Shown here: positions 45,949 to 54,874 of the stretch, piece after piece
Layout of the letters: every line of letters starts with the position of its first letter
Position numbering within the stretch: position 1 is the first letter of the stretch
Assembly (NCBI GenBank): GCA_017619755.1
Contig: JAFZRU010000036.1
Location: 1-64,000 of the forward strand
DNA from: Prevotella sp.
Lineage (GTDB): Bacteria > Bacteroidota > Bacteroidia > Bacteroidales > Bacteroidaceae
Length of the DNA stretch: 64,000 bases
Direction of reading: 5' to 3'
Notes under the pieces: generated by a model
Told to the model about the DNA's origin: nothing
Database searches by the model: none
The model's input: the letters and a program-made list of their open reading frames with translations, nothing else
Position numbers and translations under genes: made by a program

Positions 45949-45969
45949 TTGCTAAACAATGTTTAGCAA
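45949..45969. promoter_or_regulatory. Perfect palindrome, candidate operator
   Basis: TTGCTAAAC-AAT-GTTTAGCAA, 9-bp arms with a 3-base loop, 11 bases before the left arm of the large inverted repeat. It has the size of a dimeric regulator site and no T-run after it. Function unknown. Confidence 0.5.
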
Positions 45970-45979
45970 AAGCAGTCTA

Positions 45980-46250
45980 TCTCTTCGAGAGAGATGGATT
46001 TCGGTACAAATATACACATTTTTGTTGAAAATCCGCAATTTCATCTTAAAAAAACAAGTTTTTGGTTGACATTTCGGTCTTATTTGTCGTAAAATGACTT
46101 TTTTCCTAATTCGTCATTAATTTTGAAACATACGCAAAAAGTCCGAATTTTTGATTTTTTCCTAAACAGATTTTATAAAAATGTACAGTAGGAGATTCTA
46201 ACCATTTTTATATCATCGACTTAAAATTTTATCCATCTCTCTCGAAGAGA
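45980..46250. repeat. 271-bp AT-rich segment bounded by 20-bp perfect inverted repeats
   Basis: Bases 45980-45999 (TCTCTTCGAGAGAGATGGAT) and 46231-46250 are exact reverse complements. Each arm can itself form a small hairpin (TCTCT-TCG-AGAGA). The 231 bp between them are very AT-rich, rich in T-runs and hold no reading frame. No target-site duplication flanks the ends. It lies 120 bp before the PLD-helicase gene; either a small non-autonomous element or a regulatory structure would fit. The remaining gap (46251-46370) shows no consensus promoter. Confidence 0.8.
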
Positions 46251-46370
46251 CGAATAAATTCTCTGTATTTCCAGAGTACCAACAATCAATCCAAAGTTCC
46301 ATCATCTTGCAGTGAAAAAAGTTATGATTCATCCACAAGTCGCCGCATAAAAACACACAATATCTTTCAA

Positions 46371-49300
46371 ATGGCAAGAATATACGACAATATTGAAGTG
46401 AAGTTCACCGAAGGTCTTCAAGGCATCATCACCAATGTAGGTGTGAAGCGAGTTGACTTTTGTGTAGGCTATTTCAACATTCGGGGTTGGAGACTTGTAG
46501 TCAATCCCATTAACGACATCCCAGGTGACTACGTTTATGAGGGTAGTGAGCAGAAATTCCGCTGCTGCCGTCTTCTTATTGGTATGCATCAACCCAACCG
46601 CGAGTTGGTTCGTCTCCTTTATTCAGAACATACGCCCCCCGATTCCAGCTATGCCCGCCAATGCAAATTGGCCATCGCTCGTGACTTCAAGCAACAGTTA
46701 CTGATAGGCTTGCCCACGAAAGAAGATGAATGGACTTTGCGCCGCCTGTCAGCACAATTGAAAGAAGACAAGGTTTGCGTGAAACTCTACGTGGCTGAAC
46801 CCCTCCATGCCAAGCTTTACCTTGCTCATCGGCCTAATGACAATTGGAATAAGATTCAAACCATCATGGGCAGCAGCAACCTCACCTACTCCGGCTTGAC
46901 CCACCAAGGTGAATTGAATGCGGAGTTTAGCGATAGTGACAATGCCCGGAAACTCGCCGACTGGTTCGACGACCGTTGGAACGACCGTTTCTGCATAGAC
47001 ATCACCAAGGAATTGATTGATGCAATAGACAACAGTTGGGCGGGAGAACAAATCATCCCCCCATATTACATCTACCTGAAAGCAGCCTATCATCTTTCAG
47101 CCGAAGCCCGCTCTGGTATCAAAGAGTTCACCCTTGACCCCCAATTTCAACACGAGCTGTTTGATTTCCAACAGAATGCGGTGAAGATAGCCGCCCGCCA
47201 CTTGAACAACGACAAGCGTGGTGGAGCCATGATAGGAGACGTGGTGGGATTGGGAAAGACCATCACCGCCTGTGCCATCGCCAAGATTTATGAGATGACC
47301 TTTGCCAGCAGCACACTCATCATCTGCCCTGCCAACCTACAAGAGATGTGGGACAAATACCGCAAGCGTTATGACTTGAAGGCCGACATCATCTCCATGG
47401 CAAAACATATCGATGTGGACAGCGCACGCTTCTACCGCCTCGTCATCGTGGACGAAAGCCACAACCTACGCAACTCCTCTGGAAAGCGCTATCAAAATAT
47501 CAAGTCGCTCATTGAGCACCAAGACTGCAAAGTGCTGCTGCTCACCGCCACCCCCTACAACAAAGACTTCTCCGACCTTGCCTCACAACTACGTCTTTTC
47601 ATTGGCGAAGATGATGACCTCGGCATCCGCCCGGAGGCATACATCCGCGACCTTGGTGGCGAGCGAGCTTTCCTGCAAAAGCACAGTGAGGTCTTCATCA
47701 GGAGCATCAAGGCTTTCGAGAAAAGCCCGTTCCCCGACGACTGGATGGATTTGATGAAACTCTTCCTTGTGCGTCGAACACGGACGTTCATCAAGGAGAA
47801 CTACGCGAAGACAGATCCGAAGAATGGCAGGAAATACCTGGAGTTCAGGGATGGTCGCCGCAACTATTTCCCTGACCGGGAACCCAAGGCCATCAAGTTC
47901 AAAACAGTGGATGGCGACCAATACAGTCGTCTCTATAGTAAGGAAATGGTGGATATGATGGGCGACTTACAACTGCCCCGCTATGGGTTGTCAAAATATG
48001 AAAACCCCGATGCCACGACCAATGCCCCGAGAGCCGACAAACAACTGTTGGAAAACCTCTCCCGAGCCGGACTGCGTATGATGGGTTTCTGCAAAAGCAC
48101 CTTCTTCAAGCGTATTGACAGCAGCGGCTTCGCCTTCCTGCTGACCCTCTACCGGCACATCCTGAGAAACGCCGTCTTCATACATGCCATCGACCACAAA
48201 CTGCCCTTGCCCATCGGCGACGAAAACAACCTGCCCGACACCTTCATTGAGGACGAGGACATCAACGACATCTTCGACCACGACAACGACGAGGAAGACC
48301 GCATGGGAGGTGACGGGCTGATTGAGATCCCCACCGATATGAAAGTCTACATGGAGAAAGCGCAAGCCTATTACGACATCCTCAGCGAGAAAAACAACGT
48401 GGCGTGGATCAACTCCACCTATTTCAAACGCTCGCTCAAAACTCACCTCAAACAAGACTGCCAAAAACTGATACAAATGATTGAGCTCTGTGGAAAATGG
48501 AACCCCTCCACCGACCAGAAACTCAACGAACTGCAGGACCTGCTCAACAATCAACATGGCAGTGAGAAAGTGTTGGTGTTCACACAATATTCCGACACCG
48601 CCAACTACATCTACCGACAGTTGCGCAAGAGAGGCTTTCAACAATTAGAACGCGCCACCGGTGCCAGTGTCAATCCCACAGACATTGTGGAACGCTTCTC
48701 ACCAAAATCCAACAACGCCCAAGTACAAGGAAAGGAACTACGCATCCTCGTGGCCACCGACGTACTGTCGGAAGGACAAAACCTGCAAGACAGCCACGTC
48801 ATCGTGAACTACGACCTGCCATGGGCCATCATCCGCCTCATACAAAGGGCCGGGCGTGTGGACCGCATCGGACAGCAAGCGGAGAAAATCTTCTGCTACT
48901 CCTTCTTCCCCGCAGAAAAGGTGGAGGAAATCATCAACCTGCGCAAGCGACTCAACGAGCGAATCAACCAAAACGCGAGCATCGTGGGAAGCGACGAGGT
49001 TTTCTTCGAAGGCAACGAGAAAAACCTACGTGACATGTACAACGAGAAAAGTGGTGTACTCGACGACGAGGAAGACACCGACGTGGACCTGGCTTCCATG
49101 GCCTATCAAATATGGAAGAATGCCACCGATGCCAATCCCAAGCTCAAGAAAATCATTCCTGAACTTCCCGATGTCATCTATTCCACCAAGCGTGCCACCG
49201 ACAACATGCACGATGGCGTGGTGACCTATCTCAAAACCTACAACGACTTCGACATTCTCACTTGGTGCAACTCCAAAGGAGAGGTCATCAGTCAGTCGCA

Positions 49301-49775
49301 AAAGAAAATTCTGCAAGCCCTCGCTTGCAGTGCAGACGAGCCGGCACTGCCACCCCTCGACAACCATTTTGAATTGGTGAAAAACGCCGTGGAAAGCAGC
49401 AAGCAAGAGGACACCGGGGTCAGCGGCATCCTCGGCAACCGCTTCAGCACACGATACCGCATCATCGACCTCTTGGAGCATTACTACAACCAGCCCCCCA
49501 CCCTCTTCTTTTCAGAAGAGCAACGCCAACAACTCAAACTGGCCATCGACGACATCTACAACTATCAGTTTGTAGAAAGCAGCAAGAACATCCTCGGAAG
49601 GATGCTCCGCATATCAGAAAACGACGATATTGTAGAAACCGTGCTGGAGATGAGAAAGAACGGCACACTTTGCCGCATCGACAAAGAAAAAAGTGAGCAC
49701 AAAGACCCCACCATCATCTGCTCCATGGGAATGGCATACAAAAACGACAATCAAGAAACCAACAATCAGCCATGA
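46371..49775 (+). CDS. PLD-like nuclease fused to SNF2-type superfamily 2 helicase
   Basis: Protein of 1134 residues. Residues 1-205 are a phospholipase-D-like domain with one HxK motif (PLHAKLYLAH, His146/Lys148) followed by GSSNLTYSGL, the arrangement of PLD-type nucleases. Residues 260-560 are the first helicase lobe: Walker A GDVVGLGKT (289-297), DESH box (361-364) and LLLTATPYNK. The second lobe has VLVFTQYSDTANYI, ILVATDVLSEGQNLQ and LIQRAGRVDRIGQQ. A C-terminal tail of about 250 residues is unassigned. By family it should translocate on DNA and possibly cut it. The stop overlaps the methyltransferase start (ATGA). Related fusions occur beside adenine methyltransferases in defence islands. 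Confidence 0.88.
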   Translation: MARIYDNIEVKFTEGLQGIITNVGVKRVDFCVGYFNIRGWRLVVNPINDIPGDYVYEGSEQKFRCCRLLIGMHQPNRELVRLLYSEHTPPDSSYARQCKLAIARDFKQQLLIGLPTKEDEWTLRRLSAQLKEDKVCVKLYVAEPLHAKLYLAHRPNDNWNKIQTIMGSSNLTYSGLTHQGELNAEFSDSDNARKLADWFDDRWNDRFCIDITKELIDAIDNSWAGEQIIPPYYIYLKAAYHLSAEARSGIKEFTLDPQFQHELFDFQQNAVKIAARHLNNDKRGGAMIGDVVGLGKTITACAIAKIYEMTFASSTLIICPANLQEMWDKYRKRYDLKADIISMAKHIDVDSARFYRLVIVDESHNLRNSSGKRYQNIKSLIEHQDCKVLLLTATPYNKDFSDLASQLRLFIGEDDDLGIRPEAYIRDLGGERAFLQKHSEVFIRSIKAFEKSPFPDDWMDLMKLFLVRRTRTFIKENYAKTDPKNGRKYLEFRDGRRNYFPDREPKAIKFKTVDGDQYSRLYSKEMVDMMGDLQLPRYGLSKYENPDATTNAPRADKQLLENLSRAGLRMMGFCKSTFFKRIDSSGFAFLLTLYRHILRNAVFIHAIDHKLPLPIGDENNLPDTFIEDEDINDIFDHDNDEEDRMGGDGLIEIPTDMKVYMEKAQAYYDILSEKNNVAWINSTYFKRSLKTHLKQDCQKLIQMIELCGKWNPSTDQKLNELQDLLNNQHGSEKVLVFTQYSDTANYIYRQLRKRGFQQLERATGASVNPTDIVERFSPKSNNAQVQGKELRILVATDVLSEGQNLQDSHVIVNYDLPWAIIRLIQRAGRVDRIGQQAEKIFCYSFFPAEKVEEIINLRKRLNERINQNASIVGSDEVFFEGNEKNLRDMYNEKSGVLDDEEDTDVDLASMAYQIWKNATDANPKLKKIIPELPDVIYSTKRATDNMHDGVVTYLKTYNDFDILTWCNSKGEVISQSQKKILQALACSADEPALPPLDNHFELVKNAVESSKQEDTGVSGILGNRFSTRYRIIDLLEHYYNQPPTLFFSEEQRQQLKLAIDDIYNYQFVESSKNILGRMLRISENDDIVETVLEMRKNGTLCRIDKEKSEHKDPTIICSMGMAYKNDNQETNNQP

Positions 49776-52700
49776 TGAATAAACGAATTTTCATTCAACA
49801 CATTTCTAATGCCTCTTTCAAGGAACTATTCATCCGGGAAATGGGATGGGACAACACAAAGGGGCAGACACACTTCGACCTCGACATAGAGGGCGTAACG
49901 TTTCAATTCTCACAAATAGCAGTTAGAAGCGGCTTCCAAGTACTAACATGCCAAGTGGAGAAAATACCTACTTCATCAACCGCCAAAAAGATAGACACCA
50001 GACTGAGGAGGCAGGCCAATGACTATATATGTATTTTCCACAAACCGGGAAGCGAACACCACCTCTGGGTGGTACCAGTGAAAAAGGTGGAGAAACGTGA
50101 CTTGGTACTTGTGGAGTACAAGACAGCGGAGAAAGCACAATTCCTCTTGGAAAAAATGGACAATTTCACCTTCGCCATTGACGAGACGACCACTATCATG
50201 GACGTGAAGGAGCGGGTGCAAGGTGCCTTCATCATCAACTCCGACAAAATCACAAGCGATTTCTACAAAGGCTTCAGAAAAGAGCATGCCAACTTTGCCA
50301 AGTTCATTTCAGGCATTGAAGACAATGTGGAGTTGAAGAAAAACAGAAACAAACAATGGTATGCTTCTGTCATGCTCAACCGCCTCATGTTCTGCTATTT
50401 CATCCAAAAGAAAGGTTTCCTCGCCTTAAACAACAACTACCTGAGAGAGAAATTGGAACAGGTAAGGAAAGAGCAGGGCAAAGGAAAATTTTACACCTTT
50501 TATAAAGGGTTCCTCATCAGCCTCTTCCACGACGGCCTCAACTCACCAAGGCATAACCCGGACTTTATGAGAAAGTATGGTCGAATACCATACCTCAACG
50601 GGGGGATGTTCGACATCCACGAACTGGAAAGCCGCTTCCCTAACATTGACATCCAAGATGAAGCCTTCATCAGCCTCTTCACTTTCTTCGACCAATGGCA
50701 CTGGCACCTCGACGACAGGCTCACAGCTTCGGGAAAGGACATCAACCCCGACGTGTTGGGATACATCTTCGAGCAGTATATCAACGATCGGGCACAAATG
50801 GGGGCTTACTACACCAAGGAGGACATTACGGAATACATAGGAAGAAATACCATCGTGCCGTTCCTCATGGACGCCACCAAGAAAGCAGACGAAAAACCAT
50901 TCCTTGCCGATGGTGCAGTGTGGCTATTCCTACAGCAGAGTGGAGACCGATACATCTTCGATGCCGTGAAGAAAGGGCACGACATACCCATACCAGACGA
51001 CATCGCCATAGGCATCGACACCACAAAACCGAACCTATTAGAACGTAGAAGCAGATGGAACGAGCGGACTCCTGAGAAATGGGCTCTGCCAACAGAGATT
51101 TGGAGGGAAACGGTGGAAAGGTTGCAGCGATACAGCGACATCAAAGCGAAAATTGAGCATGGGGAAATCTGCGAGGTGAATGACTTCATCACATACAACC
51201 TTGACATACGGCAGTTTGTTCAAGACTTCCTCGCCACCACCGATGACCATCGCTTCGTTTTGCATTTCTATCACGCCCTACAGCAAATCACTATCCTCGA
51301 CCCCACTTGTGGCTCGGGAGCCTTCCTTTTTGCAGCTCTCAATATACTGGAGCCTCTATATGAAACGTGTATCACCAGAATGCAGGACTGGCAAGCCAGC
51401 AATCCCAATCTCTTCAAAAACGAATTGCAAGAACTCAATGTGAAATACCGCTCCAACATCAGGTATTTCATCTACAAAAGCATTATCCTTCGCAACCTAT
51501 ACGGAGTGGATATCATGGTGGAGGCAACGGAAATTGCCAAGCTACGCCTCTTCCTCAAAATGGTGGCTGTGGTGGATGTGGACGAACGTGACAGCAACCT
51601 CGGATTAGAGCCACTGCCCGATATCGATTTCAACATCAGATGCGGAAACACGCTCGTAGGGTATGCCACAAGAGCAGAATTGGATAAAGACTTGGTGGAA
51701 GGGGATATGTTTGAAAAGCAAGAGTTCGAACAAAAAGTAAATGACAAATGCTTAATTGTAGCCAAAGCATTCAACATCTTCAAACAGGTACAACTGACAC
51801 AAACACCCAATTTGGAGACATACAAACAGGCAAAGAAGGAACTGAAAAATACATTGAAAGAACTCAATGACTTGCTCAATAAAAAAATGTATTCACAAGT
51901 AACTGCTAAAACATACCAAGAGTGGTTCAGTTCACACCAACCTTTCCACTGGTTTGCGGAATATTATGACATCATTCAAGGAAATGGGGGATTTGATGTG
52001 ATTATTGGGAATCCACCGTATGTTGAGTATAATAAAAAGGTTAATGGCGTTGCTGTCTCTGACATATACAAGATACATGGTTATAGAACGATTGAATGTG
52101 GGAATCTTTATGCTTATTGTATTGAAAGGAGTAAAACCATTTTAAATATCAATGGAAAGTATGGTATGATTGTTCCAATTTCTTCTGTAACAACTCCACG
52201 AATGAACAAACTTACTAATATGCTTTCTCGTGGTATATGGTTTTCTTTCTACGACTTTAGACCAGGACATTTATTTGATGGGGTTAATCTTCGCCTCTGT
52301 ATCTTCGTAGGAAATATCAGAACAAATGAAATCTATTCAACAAAATATAACCGATGGTATTCGCAAAATAGATATAACCTTTTCAATCTTTTAATGTATA
52401 CATCTTCTTTTATTAAGGATGATAGTTGCCTCAAATTATCTCATACAATTGAATCCTCCATCTATAATAAAATAGTTGGTAATCGTTCTCGCTTTTCACT
52501 TAAAAGCAAGTTCATTCTTTATTACCATGATGCAATCCTATATTGGCTAAGAGGTACCGATTTCGAACCATCATTTGAAGGATATTTATCTTCTCATGTT
52601 AAAACTGTTTGTTTTGCCGATAGGAAAGATTTGTCATCCGCAATCTGTTTATTTAATTCGAGTCTATTTTATTGGTTTTGGACCCTTTCATCTAATTGTA

Positions 52701-52999
52701 GAGACCTTGGATTTGATATGTTTTACAAAATAAAGCCATTATTATATAGTGACAAATCTAATAGACTGGTTAATTCTCTTATGAATGACTTTGTCAGAAA
52801 TAGTCTTATAAAAGAAAGGAATCAGAAACTTACAGGAATTGTCAAGTATCGAGAATTTTATCCTGTAAAGTCCAAACCCATTATCGATGAAATTGACAAA
52901 GTGCTTGCTTGCCACTACGGCTTAACAGAAGAGGAATTAGACTTCATTATCAATTACGACATCAAGTATCGTATGGGAGATGAGTTGAATGAAAAATAA
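49772..52999 (+). CDS. Eco57I-like N6-adenine DNA methyltransferase (type IIG/PglX-like)
   Basis: Protein of 1075 residues. SAM motif I is DPTCGSGAFLFAAL (about residue 509) and the catalytic motif IV is IIGNPPYVEY (about residue 747). The long N-terminal half (1-480) has no visible PD-ExK or other nuclease motif. The target-recognition half (about 760-1075) is encoded by strikingly AT-rich DNA (roughly 51985-52900) compared with the rest of the gene, as expected if recognition domains are swapped by transfer. It is co-translated with the PLD-helicase. By family it methylates adenine in a specific site, probably marking host DNA. Fused cutting activity cannot be excluded. Confidence 0.9.
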   Translation: MMNKRIFIQHISNASFKELFIREMGWDNTKGQTHFDLDIEGVTFQFSQIAVRSGFQVLTCQVEKIPTSSTAKKIDTRLRRQANDYICIFHKPGSEHHLWVVPVKKVEKRDLVLVEYKTAEKAQFLLEKMDNFTFAIDETTTIMDVKERVQGAFIINSDKITSDFYKGFRKEHANFAKFISGIEDNVELKKNRNKQWYASVMLNRLMFCYFIQKKGFLALNNNYLREKLEQVRKEQGKGKFYTFYKGFLISLFHDGLNSPRHNPDFMRKYGRIPYLNGGMFDIHELESRFPNIDIQDEAFISLFTFFDQWHWHLDDRLTASGKDINPDVLGYIFEQYINDRAQMGAYYTKEDITEYIGRNTIVPFLMDATKKADEKPFLADGAVWLFLQQSGDRYIFDAVKKGHDIPIPDDIAIGIDTTKPNLLERRSRWNERTPEKWALPTEIWRETVERLQRYSDIKAKIEHGEICEVNDFITYNLDIRQFVQDFLATTDDHRFVLHFYHALQQITILDPTCGSGAFLFAALNILEPLYETCITRMQDWQASNPNLFKNELQELNVKYRSNIRYFIYKSIILRNLYGVDIMVEATEIAKLRLFLKMVAVVDVDERDSNLGLEPLPDIDFNIRCGNTLVGYATRAELDKDLVEGDMFEKQEFEQKVNDKCLIVAKAFNIFKQVQLTQTPNLETYKQAKKELKNTLKELNDLLNKKMYSQVTAKTYQEWFSSHQPFHWFAEYYDIIQGNGGFDVIIGNPPYVEYNKKVNGVAVSDIYKIHGYRTIECGNLYAYCIERSKTILNINGKYGMIVPISSVTTPRMNKLTNMLSRGIWFSFYDFRPGHLFDGVNLRLCIFVGNIRTNEIYSTKYNRWYSQNRYNLFNLLMYTSSFIKDDSCLKLSHTIESSIYNKIVGNRSRFSLKSKFILYYHDAILYWLRGTDFEPSFEGYLSSHVKTVCFADRKDLSSAICLFNSSLFYWFWTLSSNCRDLGFDMFYKIKPLLYSDKSNRLVNSLMNDFVRNSLIKERNQKLTGIVKYREFYPVKSKPIIDEIDKVLACHYGLTEEELDFIINYDIKYRMGDELNEK

Positions 53000-53015
53000 C
53001 TAAAATCCAAAAATT

Positions 53016-53681
53016 ATGTCGAAGTTAGAGAAACTTTACAGTATCATTGACAACTCTCGCGAGGTAGGTGTTCGTCTTAACGAGGATGTTCTGCGTCAAG
53101 TGGAAGAGTTGGAAGAGGGCATCATCAAGGAGGAAATATTGCCAGCCTTGGGAAATGACATTGCCCCACGCTTGGAGCCTATCAAGCGAGACTTGGTATT
53201 GGTGGTGGAATATCATCCTGGAGAGCCTATCCGGGTTGCTCTGAGCCGTAAAGCCAAGATTAGCGAGATTATTGACGCCAAAACACTGACCCCTCGAAGC
53301 AGCACACCTGTAAAAAGCGATGAAGAGCCTGTCGTTGCTGAGCCCCATACTCCAACAAAACATGTACAAAACACTACCAAGGGAATGCGGGTTACATTTC
53401 CTGATGGTACGGTAATTTGGCGTCGTGCAGCCATTGACACATTCATTGATGCACTTAGGAAAATCGGTTTGGAACGCATACCCCAAGTGGGAAGAATACA
53501 TTCCGGATACAATCTTGTTGGAAAGGTAAAGCGCCCTCCCGAACCAGGAAGGATATGGCAGCACGAATGCGACGGATGGTTTATCTACTCCAACATCAGC
53601 AATCCCACCAAGGCGGATGACTTGAAACTCATTTCTGATTACTACCATCTATCTTTGAAGATAGAAGAGGGCAAGCCCTAA
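53016..53681 (+). CDS. Uncharacterised protein of the methyltransferase operon
   Basis: Protein of 221 residues, not assigned to a named family. The N-terminal part (1-90) is charged and partly helical (LNEDVLRQVEELEEGIIKEE), with EPIRVALSRKAK. A Ser/Thr/Pro-rich linker (about 90-120) follows. The C-terminal domain (about 122-218) runs MRVTFPDGTVIWRRAAIDTF, then IGLERIPQVGRIHSGYNLVG and WQHECDGWFIYSNIS. From memory of the group, similar C-terminal domains accompany restriction-modification genes in gut Bacteroidetes; this needs a profile search. It is 16 bp after the methyltransferase and 7 bp before the DprA-like gene, so it is very likely part of the system. Confidence 0.75.
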   Translation: MSKLEKLYSIIDNSREVGVRLNEDVLRQVEELEEGIIKEEILPALGNDIAPRLEPIKRDLVLVVEYHPGEPIRVALSRKAKISEIIDAKTLTPRSSTPVKSDEEPVVAEPHTPTKHVQNTTKGMRVTFPDGTVIWRRAAIDTFIDALRKIGLERIPQVGRIHSGYNLVGKVKRPPEPGRIWQHECDGWFIYSNISNPTKADDLKLISDYYHLSLKIEEGKP

Positions 53682-53688
53682 TAAAAAG

Positions 53689-54144
53689 ATGTCTCAGGTC
53701 TCTTACCTTGGCAATCAATCCTTGCTCTCCTTGCCGAAAACGGCCTTTTTGGCATCGAACACCATCCCCTTGGAGATGGTGCTTCGATGCTATGACTGGG
53801 CAGTGATGATGCGCGACGCGGGTCGTTGCGTGGTGAGTGGTTTCAGCAGCCGCTTGGAACGCGATGTTTGGGACTTTTTAGTCAGTGGCAATCAGCCTAT
53901 CATCTTGGTGCTGGCACGTGGGATGTATCGGCGTGTTCCGACCTCATTGGAGCCGTTGCTCAAATCTGGTCGTTTGTTGGTAATCAGCACCACCTTGTCG
54001 CCACGTCAGTCGCGAGCCACTGCCTTTACCCGCAACAAATACATCTGTGAGTTGGCGGACGACATTCTCTTTGTCGGAGCGGACGAAAATAGTTCTCTTC
54101 ATCCTTTGCTGGTGGCATATTCGGGAAAGGCCATCGTATGGTAG
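53689..54144 (+). CDS. Stand-alone DprA/Smf-like SLOG-fold protein
   Basis: Protein of 151 residues that aligns by eye with the Rossmann core of DprA. CVVSGFSSRLERDVWDFL stands for the DprA word VVSGxARGIDxxAH, PIILVLARGMYRRVP for the AVLGxGxDxxYP region, and FTRNKYICELADDILFVGA for the RNRIISGLSDxxLVVEA motif. The SAM-like N-terminal and winged-helix C-terminal domains of true DprA are absent, so a role in transformation is unlikely. SLOG proteins are proposed to sense or make nucleotide-derived signals, and DprA binds single-stranded DNA; either would fit a sensor or effector. Its stop is TAG, so TAG is a genuine stop in this genome. Confidence 0.8.
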   Translation: MSQVSYLGNQSLLSLPKTAFLASNTIPLEMVLRCYDWAVMMRDAGRCVVSGFSSRLERDVWDFLVSGNQPIILVLARGMYRRVPTSLEPLLKSGRLLVISTTLSPRQSRATAFTRNKYICELADDILFVGADENSSLHPLLVAYSGKAIVW

Positions 54145-54374
54145 TTTCTCATTGATGTTAGTGGCACTCTGACGACATCAATTCTGTTCCTATTGACACA
54201 GCATCTTGGCATTAGGATAGGTTCTCAAATCTTTCGACACAATCATAAAACCAACGATGAAATTGAAAGTATCTGAAAACGTTAGACTAACTCATAACGA
54301 CAGATTCCTTTCAGCATCCGAAATGTCAAGATAACATTCCTTTTTCCCGCCTTCAGGCGTTTTCCAAAGCGTCC

Positions 54375-54724
54375 AGCGTTTCAGATTATTAGCAGACGAA
54401 AAATATCTTGCTGTACGGATGAAAACGGCCTGAAAGGCCAAAAGCAATCAGCCCAGGGCAACGCCCTGGGGAAGAGGGTGAGCCAGTTATCGCCCTGACA
54501 GGGCAAAAGCCTTACAGATGTCATAATGCTTTTGACCCGTCAGGGCGCAATCTACTCCGTTATTTATCATTTACCCAGGGCGTTGCCCTGGGCTGGTATC
54601 TCATTGGCCTTGCAGGCCGTCTTTGCACAAAATCCATCAGCACAGGACGGAAATTTTTATTACTTTTTTTCCACGCCCTTGGGCGTTATTATCAAGCGGT
54701 GAGCGTTTCAGATCATTCGCAGAC
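54375..54724. repeat. 23-bp imperfect direct repeats flanking palindromic copy B
   Basis: Bases 54375-54397 and 54702-54724 match at 21 of 23 positions (both begin AGCGTTTCAGAT and end GCAGAC). Weaker similarity extends upstream of each (CGCC..GGCGTT). They bracket the palindromic element at 54412-54643. Confidence 0.6.
54412..54643. repeat. Large palindromic intergenic element, copy B
   Basis: Diverged copy of 15161-15400. It has the same order: GATGAAAACGGCCTGAAAGG, CAGCCCAGGGCAACGCCCTG, a GCCCTGACAGGGCAAAAGC / GCTTTTGACCCGTCAGGGC pair, CCCAGGGCGTTGCCCTGGGC, and the closing GGCC-GCAGGCCGT. The outer arms are less perfect here. It fills part of the 906-bp gap after the DprA-like gene. Confidence 0.82.
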
Positions 54725-54874
54725 AACCATTTGATTAAGCCAGATTAGCAGAGCGGAACTTGTTCCAGCTATGCCATGGCGGAAAATGGTAGGATGAAAT
54801 CCAATATTTTTTATTCGTCTTATTATTATTTATCAGCGAAGCGGTTTTTTTTCTTCTTGTTCTTCTTGGCGTGA

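Noticed and set aside
45980-46250. Complete insertion sequence
   Set aside because: The segment is only 271 bp, without a transposase frame or flanking target duplication.
46329-46592. Minus-strand frame overlapping the PLD-helicase start, as a possible controller gene
   Set aside because: It lies mostly inside the helicase gene on the opposite strand and has no helix-turn-helix pattern.
46371-52999. Complete DISARM or BREX system
   Set aside because: Only a PLD/SNF2 helicase and an adenine methyltransferase are present; the DUF1998 protein, drmA helicase, pglZ and brxC-type genes are missing within the window.
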